NCBI RefSeq assembly: GCF_030848395.1 | Contig: NZ_JAVDBT010000006.1 | Coordinates: forward strand, 62,001 to 126,000 | Direction of reading: 5' to 3' | Length of the DNA: 64,000 nucleotides | DNA from: Pseudogemmobacter lacusdianii | Lineage (GTDB): Bacteria > Pseudomonadota > Alphaproteobacteria > Rhodobacterales > Rhodobacteraceae | Shown here: positions 45,886 through 55,016 of the stretch, piece by piece | Layout: each line of letters opens with the position of its first letter | How positions within the stretch are numbered: the stretch's first letter is position 1 | Translations under genes and position numbers: made by a program | The notes under the pieces: generated by a model | Databases searched by the model: none | The model's input: only the letters and a program-made list of their open reading frames with translations | What the model was told of the DNA's origin: nothing

Positions 45886-46041
45886 GATCGCACCCATCGA
45901 ACTGCAAGCCATCAAAGAAGGGCACGCTTCTCCCGCCCACCCGGCATAAGACCGAATATTCTTCGCACAAAAGCCAACTACACCGCACAGAATTGCACGA
46001 CACTTGCATCACGCAGGCAACTTCACCAAAATTTCTTATCG

Positions 46042-46069
46042 AAATTCCGTTATTCTGATCACGGAATTT
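46042..46069. promoter_or_regulatory. Perfect 9 bp inverted repeat upstream of dadA-like gene
   Basis: AAATTCCGT (46042-46050) and ACGGAATTT (46061-46069) are perfect inverted arms 10 bp apart in an AT-rich region ending 17 bp before the start codon. The geometry suits a dimeric transcription factor such as an Lrp/AsnC-type regulator of D-amino-acid catabolism, but no regulator gene is adjacent. A hairpin in the leader RNA is the alternative. Confidence 0.6.
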
Positions 46070-46086
46070 GCGGAGCGGAGAATCCC

Positions 46087-47385
46087 ATGCGTGTCGTCGT
46101 CCTAGGAGCAGGTGTCGTTGGTGTCACCTCGGCTTGGTATCTGGCACAGGCAGGGCATGAGGTGACGGTGGTTGACCGTCAGCCCGGTCCGGCGCTGGAG
46201 ACCTCGTTCGCCAATGCTGGTGAGGTCTCCTTTGGCTATTGCAGCCCTTGGGCCGCGCCGGGCATTCCGATGAAGGCCATGAAATGGCTGATGATGGAAC
46301 ATGCGCCGCTGATCCTGCGCCCCAAGCTCGACGCCGCCATGCTGACTTGGCTGGCAAAGATGCTGCGCAACTGCACCTCGGCCCGCTATGCGGTGAACAA
46401 AAGCCGGATGCTGCGGCTGGCTGATTACAGCCGCACCTCGCTGGCCGCTTTGAGAGACGAGACCGGCATTGCCTATGACGAGCGGATGAAAGGCACCTTG
46501 CAGCTCTTCCGCACCGCCGCGCAGTTGGAAGCTTCGGCCAAGGATGTGCAGGCGCTGAAGGCTGACGGCATCCCTTGCGAGATCCTTGATCCCGCCGGCT
46601 GCATCGCGCAGGAACCCGCGCTGGCGCAGGCCCGCGACAAGATTGTGGGCGGCCTCCTCACCCCGCTGGATGAGACCGGCGATTGCTTCAAATTCACCAA
46701 CCGCTTGACCGAGTTGGCCGCCGCCAAAGGCGTCACCTTCCGCTGGGGCGAACAGATCCGTCGCGTCTTGACCGAGGGCGGCCGGGCCGTCGGTGCTGTC
46801 ACCGACAAGGGCGTGATCACCGCCGATGCCGTCGTGGTGGCCTTGGGCTCTTACAGCCCGATGATACTGGCCGAGCATGGCATCAAACTGCCGGTCTATC
46901 CGGTGAAGGGTTACTCGCTGACCGTACCGATCACCAACCCCGAGTTGGCGCCGGAATCCACCGTGATGGACGAGAGCTACAAGATCGCAATCACCCGGCT
47001 TGGCGACCGCATCCGCGTGGGCGGCATGGCGGAAATCTCGGGCTACAACAATAAGTTGGAGCCCGCCCGTCGCCGCACGCTTGAGCATTCGGTCACCGAT
47101 CTCTTCCCCGGTGGCGATATGTCGAAAGCCGAATTCTGGTCCGGCCTGCGCCCGATGACGCCCGATGGCACCCCGGTGATCGGCGGCACCCATATCCCGG
47201 GGCTGTTCCTGAACACCGGCCACGGCACCTTGGGCTGGACCATGTCCACCGGCTCAGCTCGGGTGATTGCGGATGTCGTCTCGGGTCGTCAGCCCGATAT
47301 CGATGCCGCCGATTTGGCCATCCACCGCTACAGCCCGAAATCCCGCCGCCCCGCCCCGCAGGCGCAGGCCGTTCCAGCCGAATAA
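46087..47385 (+). CDS. dadA: D-amino acid dehydrogenase small subunit (FAD-dependent)
   Basis: 432 residues from the ATG at 46087, preceded by [24 protein letters not shown] is the FAD-binding dinucleotide fold, followed by [20 protein letters not shown] and [20 protein letters not shown], typical of Dad[21 protein letters not shown] and the C-terminal [20 protein letters not shown] with [18 protein letters not shown] complete the DAO fold. It oxidises D-amino acids such as D-alanine to the 2-oxo acid and passes electrons to the respiratory chain. No alanine racemase gene is next to it. Confidence 0.93.
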   Translation: MRVVVLGAGVVGVTSAWYLAQAGHEVTVVDRQPGPALETSFANAGEVSFGYCSPWAAPGIPMKAMKWLMMEHAPLILRPKLDAAMLTWLAKMLRNCTSARYAVNKSRMLRLADYSRTSLAALRDETGIAYDERMKGTLQLFRTAAQLEASAKDVQALKADGIPCEILDPAGCIAQEPALAQARDKIVGGLLTPLDETGDCFKFTNRLTELAAAKGVTFRWGEQIRRVLTEGGRAVGAVTDKGVITADAVVVALGSYSPMILAEHGIKLPVYPVKGYSLTVPITNPELAPESTVMDESYKIAITRLGDRIRVGGMAEISGYNNKLEPARRRTLEHSVTDLFPGGDMSKAEFWSGLRPMTPDGTPVIGGTHIPGLFLNTGHGTLGWTMSTGSARVIADVVSGRQPDIDAADLAIHRYSPKSRRPAPQAQAVPAE

Positions 47386-47398
47386 GCCCTTAGAATGC

Positions 47399-47429
47399 AA
47401 AACGCCCACGAGGATCTCGCGGGCGTTTT
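47399..47429. terminator. Bidirectional terminator between dadA and peroxiredoxin genes
   Basis: AAAACGCCCACGAG (47399-47412) pairs with CTCGCGGGCGTTTT (47416-47429), one mismatch, loop GAT. T-runs on both strands allow termination of the two convergent genes. Confidence 0.9.
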
Positions 47430-47447
47430 TCGTTTTCAAGGCCGGTA

Positions 47448-48101
47448 TCAGACCGGGCGCTTGGCAAAGCGCAGATAGGGCAGCTTGATGTCCAGCTCAC
47501 CATATTTCTCGACTGCTTGATCGGTCGGCACCGAAAGCGCCACGATCACATCTTGGCCCGGCACCCAGTTGGCGGGCGTCGCGAACGGCACACCATCAGT
47601 GGCTTGCACCGCATCCAGCGCCCGCAGGATTTCCGCAAAGTTGCGGCCCACCGACATCGGATAGGTCATGGTCAGACGGATCTTCTTATCCGGCCCGATG
47701 ATATAGACGGTGCGCACGGTGGCCGAGTTGGCGGGGGTGCGGCCTTCGGTCGGCAGGTAGAAATCCGCCGGCAGCATGTCATAGGCCTTCGAGACGGTCA
47801 GCGAGACGTCATCGATGATCGGGAAATCCGCCGGAGCGCCTGCGAAGCTTTCGATGTCACACTTCCATTTCTCGTGATCCGAGACCGAATCGACGGAAAC
47901 GCCAATCACCTTGGTGTTGCGCTTCTTCCATTCCGGGATCAGCTGGGCGACGGCACCGAACTCGGTGGTGCAGACCGGCGTGAAATCGCGCGGGTGGCTG
48001 AAGAGGATCGCATAGCTGTCGCCGATCCACTCGTGGAACTTGATTTGGCCGGCGGTCGACTCGGCGGTGAAATCAGGGGCGGTGTCGTTGATGCGAACCA
48101 T
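47448..48101 (-). CDS. 1-Cys (Prx6-type) peroxiredoxin
   Basis: 217 residues. The active-site motif FSHPRDFTPVCTTEFGAVAQ carries the peroxidatic Cys at about residue 44. No second conserved resolving Cys is apparent, and the long C-terminal domain (LRALDAVQATDGVPFATPAN; GQDVIVALSVPTDQAVEKYG) is characteristic of the Prx6/AhpC-TSA 1-Cys branch. It reduces peroxides in the cytoplasm. Divergent from the aldehyde dehydrogenase gene. Confidence 0.93.
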   Translation of the reverse strand: MVRINDTAPDFTAESTAGQIKFHEWIGDSYAILFSHPRDFTPVCTTEFGAVAQLIPEWKKRNTKVIGVSVDSVSDHEKWKCDIESFAGAPADFPIIDDVSLTVSKAYDMLPADFYLPTEGRTPANSATVRTVYIIGPDKKIRLTMTYPMSVGRNFAEILRALDAVQATDGVPFATPANWVPGQDVIVALSVPTDQAVEKYGELDIKLPYLRFAKRPV

Positions 48102-48365
48102 GGCGGAATCTCCAAATTGACCCCATAGAGATAGCCGAAAGGGAACAAGGTTTCATCCCCTTGGGTCACTTCGCGACAAAAAGAGAACAAAAGTCCCGCT
48201 CGCGCGTTCACGGGGGAACGTTTCCTCTTGAACGAAGCCTTGCACGATACCGCCAATCTGGACAGGCGTGAGCCTGTCGCCCATGTTTCGGGCCGAGATC
48301 CGCTTGCGCAGGATCGCAGGGCCTGCAATCTTTGATCAAATTCCCATCCGGCAGCGGAGATCCCC
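48102..48365. promoter_or_regulatory. Divergent promoter region, peroxiredoxin / aldehyde dehydrogenase
   Basis: 264 bp with no gene. A small hairpin GACAGGC-GTGA-GCCTGTC lies at 48261-48278, about 90 bp before the aldehyde dehydrogenase start. The remainder gives no recognisable operator. Confidence 0.35.
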
Positions 48366-49811
48366 ATGCTGAACAAGCGCGACTTCTACATCAACGGCCA
48401 ATGGGTCAGCCCGGCAAAGCCGCGCGACTGCCAGGTTATCAACCCTTCGAATGAAGAGCCCTGCGCGGTGATCTCGCTGGGCGATCAGGCGGATACCGAT
48501 GCGGCGGTGGCCGCCGCCAAGGCAGCTTTGCCTGCTTGGTCCGCCACCCCTCCGGCGGAACGCGCCCGTCTGGTGCGCGGCATCCTGGCCCAGTATGAGG
48601 CGCGGCTGGAAGAATTCGCCGAAGCGATCTCGATGGAGATGGGCGCTCCGATCGACTTTGCGCGCAGTGAACAAGCGCCTTGCTTGCCCTATCACACCGA
48701 GGGGTTCCTCAAGGCCTTTGAGAGCATCGAATGGGTGCGCCCTTTGGGGCCGCAAGCCCCCGGTTCTGCCGTGGCGATGGAGCCGATCGGCGTCGTCGGC
48801 CTCATCACCCCGTGGAACTGGCCGGTGAACCAGATCGCGCTGAAGGCCATTCCGGCGATGCTGGCGGGCTGCACCTGCGTGCTGAAACCTTCGGAAGAAA
48901 GCCCGCTCAACGCGATGCTTTTCGCCGAATTCTGCCATGATGCGGGCATTCCTGCGGGCGTCTTTAACTTGGTGAACGGCGATGGTGCAGGTGTGGGCGC
49001 TCAGCTCTCCACCCATCCCGATGTGCAGATGATCTCCTTCACCGGCTCGACCCGTGCGGGCAAAGCGATCTCGAAAGCCGCTGCCGAGACGCTGAAGCGC
49101 GTGACCTTGGAGCTGGGCGGCAAGGGCGCGAACCTTCTGTTCGCCGATGCGCCCGAGAAGGCCGTGGAATGGTCGGTGCGCAAGATGATGTCGAACACCG
49201 GGCAGTCCTGCAACGCGCCCTCGCGCCTGCTGGTCGAACGCTCGATCTATGACCAGACCGTCGCGAAGGCCAAAGAAGTGGCCGAGACGATCAAGGTCGG
49301 TGCCGCAGATCAGCCCGGCAAACATATCGGCCCGGTGGTCAATAAGCGCCAATGGGACCAGATTCAGGGCTATATCCAAAAGGGCATCGATGAGGGCGCG
49401 CGGCTGGTGGCCGGCGGTCCAGGCCTGCCCGAGGGCTTCAACCGCGGCTTCTACGTCAACCCAACGATCTTTGCCGATGTCACCCCCGGCATGACGATTG
49501 AGCGCGAGGAGATCTTCGGCCCGGTGCTGGCGATCATCCCGTTTGAGACCGAAGCCGAGGCCGTCGAGATTGCCAATGACACGCCCTACGGCCTAACCAA
49601 TTATGTGCAATCCGGCAGCCCCGAGCGCGCCAACCGCCTTGCCCGCCAGCTGCAATCGGGCATGGTTGAGATGAACGGTAAATCGCGCGGGCCGGGCGCC
49701 TTCTTCGGTGGCGTTAAGCAATCAGGGCGCGCACGCGAAGGCGGGATCTGGGGCTTGGAAGAGTTCCTTGAGCCCAAAGCCATCTCGGGCTGGGATTTTA
49801 GCGCGGGCTAA
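48366..49811 (+). CDS. NAD(P)+-dependent aldehyde dehydrogenase
   Basis: 481 residues, the usual length. VVGLITPWNWPVNQIALKAI then LAGCTCVLKPSEESPLNAML, ISFTGSTRAGKAISKAAAET for cofactor binding, LELGGKGANLLFADAPEKAV with the general-base Glu, and MMSNTGQSCNAPSRLLVERS with the nucleophilic Cys. The C-terminus has EIFGPVLAIIPFETEAEAVE. It oxidises an aldehyde to a carboxylic acid. The GQSCNAPSR motif differs from the more common GQxCxAxxR of betaine aldehyde dehydrogenases, so the substrate is open. Followed by an intrinsic terminator. Confidence 0.94.
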   Translation: MLNKRDFYINGQWVSPAKPRDCQVINPSNEEPCAVISLGDQADTDAAVAAAKAALPAWSATPPAERARLVRGILAQYEARLEEFAEAISMEMGAPIDFARSEQAPCLPYHTEGFLKAFESIEWVRPLGPQAPGSAVAMEPIGVVGLITPWNWPVNQIALKAIPAMLAGCTCVLKPSEESPLNAMLFAEFCHDAGIPAGVFNLVNGDGAGVGAQLSTHPDVQMISFTGSTRAGKAISKAAAETLKRVTLELGGKGANLLFADAPEKAVEWSVRKMMSNTGQSCNAPSRLLVERSIYDQTVAKAKEVAETIKVGAADQPGKHIGPVVNKRQWDQIQGYIQKGIDEGARLVAGGPGLPEGFNRGFYVNPTIFADVTPGMTIEREEIFGPVLAIIPFETEAEAVEIANDTPYGLTNYVQSGSPERANRLARQLQSGMVEMNGKSRGPGAFFGGVKQSGRAREGGIWGLEEFLEPKAISGWDFSAG

Positions 49812-49818
49812 CAAGATG

Positions 49819-49852
49819 AAGGGGCCACCGCAGCGCGCGGCGGCCCCTTTTT
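49819..49852 (+). terminator. Intrinsic terminator of aldehyde dehydrogenase gene
   Basis: AAGGGGCC (49819-49826) and GGCCCCTT (49842-49849), extended by an inner CCG/CGG pairing, are followed by a T-run to 49853. It starts 7 bp after the stop. Confidence 0.92.
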
Positions 49853-50046
49853 TCATGCGCGGGCCATCCGTTGACGCGCCAGATCAGCCCCTCCCGGCGC
49901 AGAGAGCGGATTGCCTTCACGGCAGAGCTGTTGAAGATGGTGCCAGAGTTCTGCATCCGCTGATCGGCCTAATCGCACTCCTGCGCCAAAGCCATCGCTT
50001 GTGTCATGGATGTTCCCTAGGCCAGCGCGGTTGCGGAGAGCGAGAC

Positions 50047-51255
50047 ATGAGTTGGACCGGGCCGCTTGCGGCGCTCAAATTACCCGCGTTTCGCTGGTAC
50101 AGTCTGGGCAATTTCAGCTCACTCACCGGCACTTGGGCGCAGCGCACCGTGCTTTTCTGGCTGGCTTGGGAGCTGACCGGCTCCACCACCATTCTGGGGT
50201 TAATGGCGCTTTTGGACCTGATGCCAGCGGTGATCATGGCCCCGATCGGCGGCAGCTTGGCCGATCGCTTTGACCGGCTACGGGTGGCGCAGCGGGTGCA
50301 ATATATCGGTGTGGTGCCGCCGGTGGCGCTGCTGCTGCTCTCGGGTCTAGACATGCTGACATTGCCGATGCTTTTGCTGGGCGCGGTGGCGACGGGGATG
50401 CTAAACGGGTTGGATCACCCGATCCGTTTGGTGCTGGTCGGCAGCATCACCCCGCGTGAGATGATCCCGCAGGCGGTGGGCCTGAACTCACTGACCTTCA
50501 ACCTGTCGCGCACTTTGGGGCCGATGATCGGCGGCTGGTGCATCGCCTCTGATGCCTATGCGCTGGTCTTTGCGCTGAATATATGCAGCTTTTTGACCTT
50601 TGCTGCGGTCTTGCGCCAGATTGAACCGGCCAGCCGCGAGGGCCAATCCAGCAACGCCCAGCAAAAGCCCGTCGGCTGGCGCGGGCTTTTGCCCGGCATG
50701 GGGCGGCTGGAAAAGCTCTCTTTGGCCTATTACGGCGTGATCGCCTTTTGCTTGCGCCCGGTGATGGACCTGCTGCCCGCCTTCGCCTCGACCCTCGCCC
50801 GGCCGGGGCCCGAGGCGGTGGCGGCCTTCACACTTTTGTCCTCGGCGGTGGGACTTGGGGCGATGGTTGGCGCCTTTATCGCCTCGGCCCGGCGCGGGCG
50901 GGGGATGACCATCACCAGCGGCCTTGGCGCGGCCGCCTCGGTGCTCCTCTTTGTCTTAAGTGCGCAGGTGTGGCTGGCTGCACTGGCCGTGGCTATGGCT
51001 TCGGCAGGGATCATGGCCAATGCGATTTCGACCCAAGTGGCGATCCAGATTGGCGTGGCCGAAGAGTTGCGGGGCAAGGCTATGGCGCTATACGCCTTGG
51101 TGTTGCGGGTGCTGCCGGCCTTGGGCGCAGTGCTGACAGGGCATCTTTTGGCGCAGCCCAATGGCTTCCAATGGCTCTTCTGGCTCTGCGCAGCCGTGGC
51201 GATCAGTGGTGCGACTTTGTGGAGACTTTTGCGCCGTTTGCCCGACGAGGCCTAA
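50047..51255 (+). CDS. MFS transporter (EntS-like subfamily)
   Basis: 402 residues from the ATG at 50047 (GGAGAG upstream); a longer frame starting in the aldehyde dehydrogenase gene is not real. Twelve predicted helices. LPAFRWYSLGNFSSLTGTWA followed by QRTVLFWLAWELTGSTTILG, and LADRFDRLRVAQRVQYIGVV as the loop 2-3 motif, fit the enterobactin-exporter-like MFS group. Likely an exporter; the substrate cannot be inferred. It is followed by the flavin oxidoreductase gene after 104 bp. Confidence 0.9.
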   Translation: MSWTGPLAALKLPAFRWYSLGNFSSLTGTWAQRTVLFWLAWELTGSTTILGLMALLDLMPAVIMAPIGGSLADRFDRLRVAQRVQYIGVVPPVALLLLSGLDMLTLPMLLLGAVATGMLNGLDHPIRLVLVGSITPREMIPQAVGLNSLTFNLSRTLGPMIGGWCIASDAYALVFALNICSFLTFAAVLRQIEPASREGQSSNAQQKPVGWRGLLPGMGRLEKLSLAYYGVIAFCLRPVMDLLPAFASTLARPGPEAVAAFTLLSSAVGLGAMVGAFIASARRGRGMTITSGLGAAASVLLFVLSAQVWLAALAVAMASAGIMANAISTQVAIQIGVAEELRGKAMALYALVLRVLPALGAVLTGHLLAQPNGFQWLFWLCAAVAISGATLWRLLRRLPDEA

Positions 51256-51293
51256 GGTCTTCACCTTGCGCTTTGGTTTTAGAACAATGCGTT

Positions 51294-51333
51294 ACGCCAT
51301 CCGGTAATACTTGACACATATTTCGAATGGCGT
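51294..51333. promoter_or_regulatory. Inverted repeat flanking a -35-like TTGACA
   Basis: ACGCCATCCG (51294-51303) and CGAATGGCGT (51324-51333) are inverted with one mismatch and 20 bp apart. TTGACA at 51311-51316 lies between them. A clear -10 is not visible at 17 bp. The arrangement suggests a repressor or activator site for the oxidoreductase gene beginning at 51360. Confidence 0.4.
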
Positions 51334-51359
51334 TCTTGCTCTCCTGAACGGAGGCCGCC

Positions 51360-53339
51360 ATGACCCAATTTCGCCACCTCACCTCACCCTTGCAACTGCG
51401 CGGACATACTTTGCGCAACCGCATCGTGTTCGGGGCCCATACCAACAATATGTCCGATCAGGGCATTCCAGGGCCGCGCCAAGGGAAATACCTTGTCGAG
51501 CGGGCACTTGGCGGCGCGGCGATGGTGGTTTGTGAGCCGGTCCCGGCGCATCGCACCGGGGTGCTGACTCGCGGCAATATTGCGCATGAATCCGATGTGA
51601 TCATCCCGCATTTCCGCAAGATCACCGACGAGATCCAAGAGGCCGGCGCGGTGGCAATCCAACAGATCTACCACATCGGCGCGCATGGCGATTCTGATCT
51701 GTCCTTCATGCCGCATTGGAGCCCCTCGGGCGCGCCCTCGTATCACGACTCAGACGGCTCGCACCGGATGACGGTCCGCGAAATCAACGAATTGCTCGAC
51801 GCCCATGTTGCCGCCGCCCGCCGCGCCAAAGACTGCGGATTCAATGGCGTCGAGATCTGGGCTGCCTATCATGGGCTTCTGGACCAGTTCTGGAACCCTT
51901 GGTCCAATACCCGCGATGACAAATGGGGCGGCAGCCTTGAGAACCGCACAAGGTTCTCGCGCACATTGATCGAACGGGTGCGCAAGGACTGCGGCGAGGA
52001 TTTCATCGTCGGGCTGGCCCTCAGCACCTCCTCGGTGTTTACCGAGGTCACTTTGGGCGCGGAAAGCCTGTGTGAACTGGTCGATCTGCATGACCGCACC
52101 GGGCATATTGATTACTTTACCGTGGGTTACGGCGGCTATCAGGATGCCGAGAGCATTATTCCTGCCTTCACGAAAGGCGAGAAGCTGACGACCCCGGTGA
52201 CCGCACAGCTGAAGGCCTTGGTCAAGCACGCCAAGATCACCTCGGAAGCCGGGATCCGCACGCCGGAAAATGCCGAGACCCTGATCGGCTCGGGCGAGGC
52301 GGATCTGGTCTCGATCGTGCGCGGCCAGATCGCCGATCCGCATCTGGCGCGCAAGATGATGGAGGGGCGCAGCGAGGACATCCGGCCGTGCCTCTCGTGC
52401 AACCAGATGTGCTGGGGCCGCCGCTCGCGCGACTATTGGATCTCGTGCTTAATCAACCCTTCGGCGGGGCGCGAGTTTGAATGGGGCGGGGATCGCTTCG
52501 CCAAGGCGGATGCCCCGCGCTCGGTTCTGGTGGTGGGGGCTGGCCCCGCCGGGCTTGAGGCCGCCCGCGCCGCGGCTGAACAGGGCCATAAGGTCGAGAT
52601 CGTCGAGGCCTTGCCGGTGGTCGGTGGCCAATTCCGGCTGGCCGGTCAGCAGCCGCGCCGGGCGCAGCTCCTTGACCTCTTGGACTGGTATGAGCGGCAA
52701 TTTACCAAGCTGGGCGTCACTTTGCGGCTGAACACCTATCTTGATGAGGATGAGATCGCCGCCCATCCGGCCGATGCGGTGATCCTTGCCACCGGCTCTT
52801 TGCCCGATGAGAACGCCTTCCAGCGCTGGCTGCCGCATGAGCCGCGTCTGCCGGGCCTGGAAAATGGCCATGTCTTCAGCCCCGAGGCGATCATTCGCCG
52901 CGAGGCCCGCCCCGGTCACGAGGTGGTGCTTTATGATGAGGGCGGCAATTGGCGCGGCGTGGGCACCGCTTGGTGGCTGGCCGAGCAGGGCCATAAGGTG
53001 ACGATTGTCACCCCGGAAACCTTTGTCGGCAAAGAGATTGCCCGTACCTTCGCCGATGGCGATGCGCGGCGGGCTTTGGCGGCCAAAGGCGTGGTCTTTA
53101 TGACCGAAAGCATGATCCCGCGTTGGCATGGCAATGGCGCCACCGTTCGCAACATGCTGACCGGGACCGAGCAGATGGTTGCGGCCAGCGCTTTGGTCAT
53201 GGCCACCACCAACCGCAGCTTCGATCCCTACCCCGAGGAATTCGCGGGCAAAGAGGTGCTGCGCATCGGCGATTGCAGCGCGCCAAGACTGGCCGCCTAT
53301 GCCTTCCACGACGGGCGCAAAGCCGCCTTGTCGCTGTAA
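51360..53339 (+). CDS. NADH:flavin oxidoreductase with Fe-S and FAD/NAD domains (TMADH/DCR-like)
   Basis: 659 residues. The N-terminal TIM barrel binds FMN (SPLQLRGHTLRNRIVFGAHT; DCGFNGVEIWAAYHGLLDQF; WGGSLENRTRFSRTLIERV). Cysteines for a 4Fe-4S cluster are in IRPCLSCNQMCWG and ISCLINPSAGRE. The C-terminal half has an FAD fold (VLVVGAGPAGLEAARAAAEQ) and an NAD-binding domain. This layout matches trimethylamine/dimethylamine dehydrogenase, 2,4-dienoyl-CoA reductase and N-methylproline demethylase. In Rhodobacteraceae a demethylase of methylated amines or betaines is likely, but the substrate cannot be set. Start has GGAGG upstream. Confidence 0.9.
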   Translation: MTQFRHLTSPLQLRGHTLRNRIVFGAHTNNMSDQGIPGPRQGKYLVERALGGAAMVVCEPVPAHRTGVLTRGNIAHESDVIIPHFRKITDEIQEAGAVAIQQIYHIGAHGDSDLSFMPHWSPSGAPSYHDSDGSHRMTVREINELLDAHVAAARRAKDCGFNGVEIWAAYHGLLDQFWNPWSNTRDDKWGGSLENRTRFSRTLIERVRKDCGEDFIVGLALSTSSVFTEVTLGAESLCELVDLHDRTGHIDYFTVGYGGYQDAESIIPAFTKGEKLTTPVTAQLKALVKHAKITSEAGIRTPENAETLIGSGEADLVSIVRGQIADPHLARKMMEGRSEDIRPCLSCNQMCWGRRSRDYWISCLINPSAGREFEWGGDRFAKADAPRSVLVVGAGPAGLEAARAAAEQGHKVEIVEALPVVGGQFRLAGQQPRRAQLLDLLDWYERQFTKLGVTLRLNTYLDEDEIAAHPADAVILATGSLPDENAFQRWLPHEPRLPGLENGHVFSPEAIIRREARPGHEVVLYDEGGNWRGVGTAWWLAEQGHKVTIVTPETFVGKEIARTFADGDARRALAAKGVVFMTESMIPRWHGNGATVRNMLTGTEQMVAASALVMATTNRSFDPYPEEFAGKEVLRIGDCSAPRLAAYAFHDGRKAALSL

Positions 53340-53344
53340 TAATA

Positions 53345-53376
53345 AGGCCGGCAGGGTTGCCTAACCCCGCCGGCCT
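53345..53376. terminator. Hairpin between convergent oxidoreductase and rluA-type genes
   Basis: AGGCCGGCAGGGTT (53345-53358) pairs with AACCCCGCCGGCCT (53363-53376), one mismatch, loop GCCT. It occupies most of the 59 bp gap. T-runs are weak. Confidence 0.75.
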
Positions 53377-53398
53377 AAGCCTTGCCGCTTGGCAGATG

Positions 53399-54052
53399 TC
53401 AGAACGGCACCGGGGCCTCAAACGCAACCATTTCGCGAGTTTCGGGGTGATGCAGCGCCAGCGTATGGGCGTGCAGCATCAGGCGCGGGGCCTCCAGCGC
53501 GGCACCACTGGCATAGATCGGATCGCCTAGGATCGGGTGGCCAAGCGCCAGCATATGCACCCGCAATTGGTGGCTGCGCCCGGTGTGCGGCGTCAGCTTC
53601 ACCCGCGTCTCCCCCTTTGCGCGACCAATCACCTGCCAATCGGTCTGCGCCGGGCGGCCGTTGTCATGATCCACCATCTGGCGCGGCCGGTTTGGCCAAT
53701 CGGCGCCCAAGGGCAGATCGATATGCCCGCTTTCGCCCGCAATCTCTCCCGCCACGCGGGCGATGTAGCTTTTCTTGGCGCGCCGCTTTTCGAACTCTTG
53801 CCCCAAGAAACCTTGGGCATCCTTGGTCCGGGCAAAGATGATCACGCCCGAAGTGTCGCAATCCAAGCGATGCACCAAAAGCGCATCCCAACGTTCGGCT
53901 TGCAGGCGCGAGACCAAGCAATCCTGCCGCCCCTCCAACTTGCCGGGCACAGACAGAAGGCCCGAGGGCTTGTCCAAGACCAGAATATGGCGGTCCTCAT
54001 AAAGGATCGACAAAGGCACATCGGGCGGGGTGTAGACGAAATCCGGGATCAT
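53399..54052 (-). CDS. RluA-family pseudouridine synthase
   Basis: 217 residues from the ATG at 54050-54052, 10 bp after the homocysteine methyltransferase gene. LSILYEDRHILVLDKPSGLL and LLVHRLDCDTSGVIIFARTK with the catalytic Asp in HRLDCDTSG are diagnostic. TPHTGRSHQLRVHMLALGHP is the second RluA signature. The size and absence of an S4 domain fit the RluA (23S U746 / tRNA U32) type rather than RluC/D. Substrate not certain. Last gene of the minus-strand run. Confidence 0.93.
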   Translation of the reverse strand: MIPDFVYTPPDVPLSILYEDRHILVLDKPSGLLSVPGKLEGRQDCLVSRLQAERWDALLVHRLDCDTSGVIIFARTKDAQGFLGQEFEKRRAKKSYIARVAGEIAGESGHIDLPLGADWPNRPRQMVDHDNGRPAQTDWQVIGRAKGETRVKLTPHTGRSHQLRVHMLALGHPILGDPIYASGAALEAPRLMLHAHTLALHHPETREMVAFEAPVPF

Positions 54053-54062
54053 CTGCCGCTGA

Positions 54063-54959
54063 TCACACGATCTCGTGGCCCGCGTCCAGTAGCGCTTGAT
54101 GCAGATGGCGGATATGGGCGGGGCCGACTTCGCAGCAGCCGCCGACGATGGTCGCGCCCTGATCGATCCAGCGCAAAGCAAAGCGGCTGTATGCCTCGGG
54201 CGTCAGGTCATGGCGCGGGCAATAATCTGGCGTATGCGCATCCTCGGGCAGCGGCAGGCTGGAGATTTCGCTGAAGCCATTGGCATAGGCGCCGAAGGGC
54301 AGTCCAAGGCCCCGCAGCTCTTCCATCGCCGCCTCCATCGCTTCGGGCATCGAGCAATTGGCCAGCACCGCCGCAGCCGGAGCCTTGGCCAAGATGCCAG
54401 CCAGATCCGCAATCGGCTCACCCGAGCGCAGCAGACGCCCGTTGCGATCATCGACCGAGACCGCAAGCCAGACCGGCTTGCCCGCCGCCTGCGCGCCTTG
54501 CAGCGCCCCTAGTGCAAGGTCGAGCGAGGACATCGTCTCGATCAGGATCAAATCGACATGCGGGCCAAGAATGCGGGCCTTCTCGGCATAAAGTGCGGTT
54601 GAGGTTTCGATCGAGGGCGTGAGGTCGGGCCGATAACTGGCCGAAAGCGGCCCCATCGAACCTGCGATCACTCCGCGCCCCGCGGCGGCCTTGGCCTCAT
54701 GCACCTCGGCCAAGGCACGCAGGTGGAGCGCGTGGTAAAGCCCGTCCAGCCCGTCTGGAATAAGCCGGTCGTGCAAGATGTTATAGGTGTTGGCGGTGGC
54801 AATGCTGGCCCCGGCGGCAAAGTAGTCTTCGTGGATTTCCCGCACCAGACCGGGGTGGTCCAGCATCACCCGCGTCGCCCAAAGCGCGCCGGGTCTGTCG
54901 CCGCTGCGGGCGATCAGCTCTTGGCCCATGCCGCCGTCAAGAAGGGTGATCTGCGCCAT
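54063..54959 (-). CDS. mmuM: Homocysteine S-methyltransferase family protein
   Basis: 298 residues, AGGAGG five bases before the start. ITLLDGGMGQELIARSGDRP, then ATANTYNILHDRLIP, and the zinc ligands in LANCSMPEAMEAA and IVGGCCEVGPAHIRHLHQAL (Cys, then Cys-Cys). Members move a methyl group from S-methylmethionine, S-adenosylmethionine or betaine to homocysteine to make methionine. The zinc site is complete. The donor cannot be told; S-methylmethionine or SAM is the usual guess. In line with the thiol genes upstream. Confidence 0.9.
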   Translation of the reverse strand: MAQITLLDGGMGQELIARSGDRPGALWATRVMLDHPGLVREIHEDYFAAGASIATANTYNILHDRLIPDGLDGLYHALHLRALAEVHEAKAAAGRGVIAGSMGPLSASYRPDLTPSIETSTALYAEKARILGPHVDLILIETMSSLDLALGALQGAQAAGKPVWLAVSVDDRNGRLLRSGEPIADLAGILAKAPAAAVLANCSMPEAMEAAMEELRGLGLPFGAYANGFSEISSLPLPEDAHTPDYCPRHDLTPEAYSRFALRWIDQGATIVGGCCEVGPAHIRHLHQALLDAGHEIV

Positions 54960-55016
54960 GCTGGCCTCCTGTAATTTCCGACCAGCTAGGACTTTAGATT
55001 TTGAAAAATCAAGGGC

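Noticed and set aside
43555-45915. 786-codon open frame antisense to pnp
   Set aside because: It covers pnp on the other strand with a His/Asp/Arg-rich composition typical of reverse-complemented codon bias. PNPase domains are unambiguous on the plus strand.
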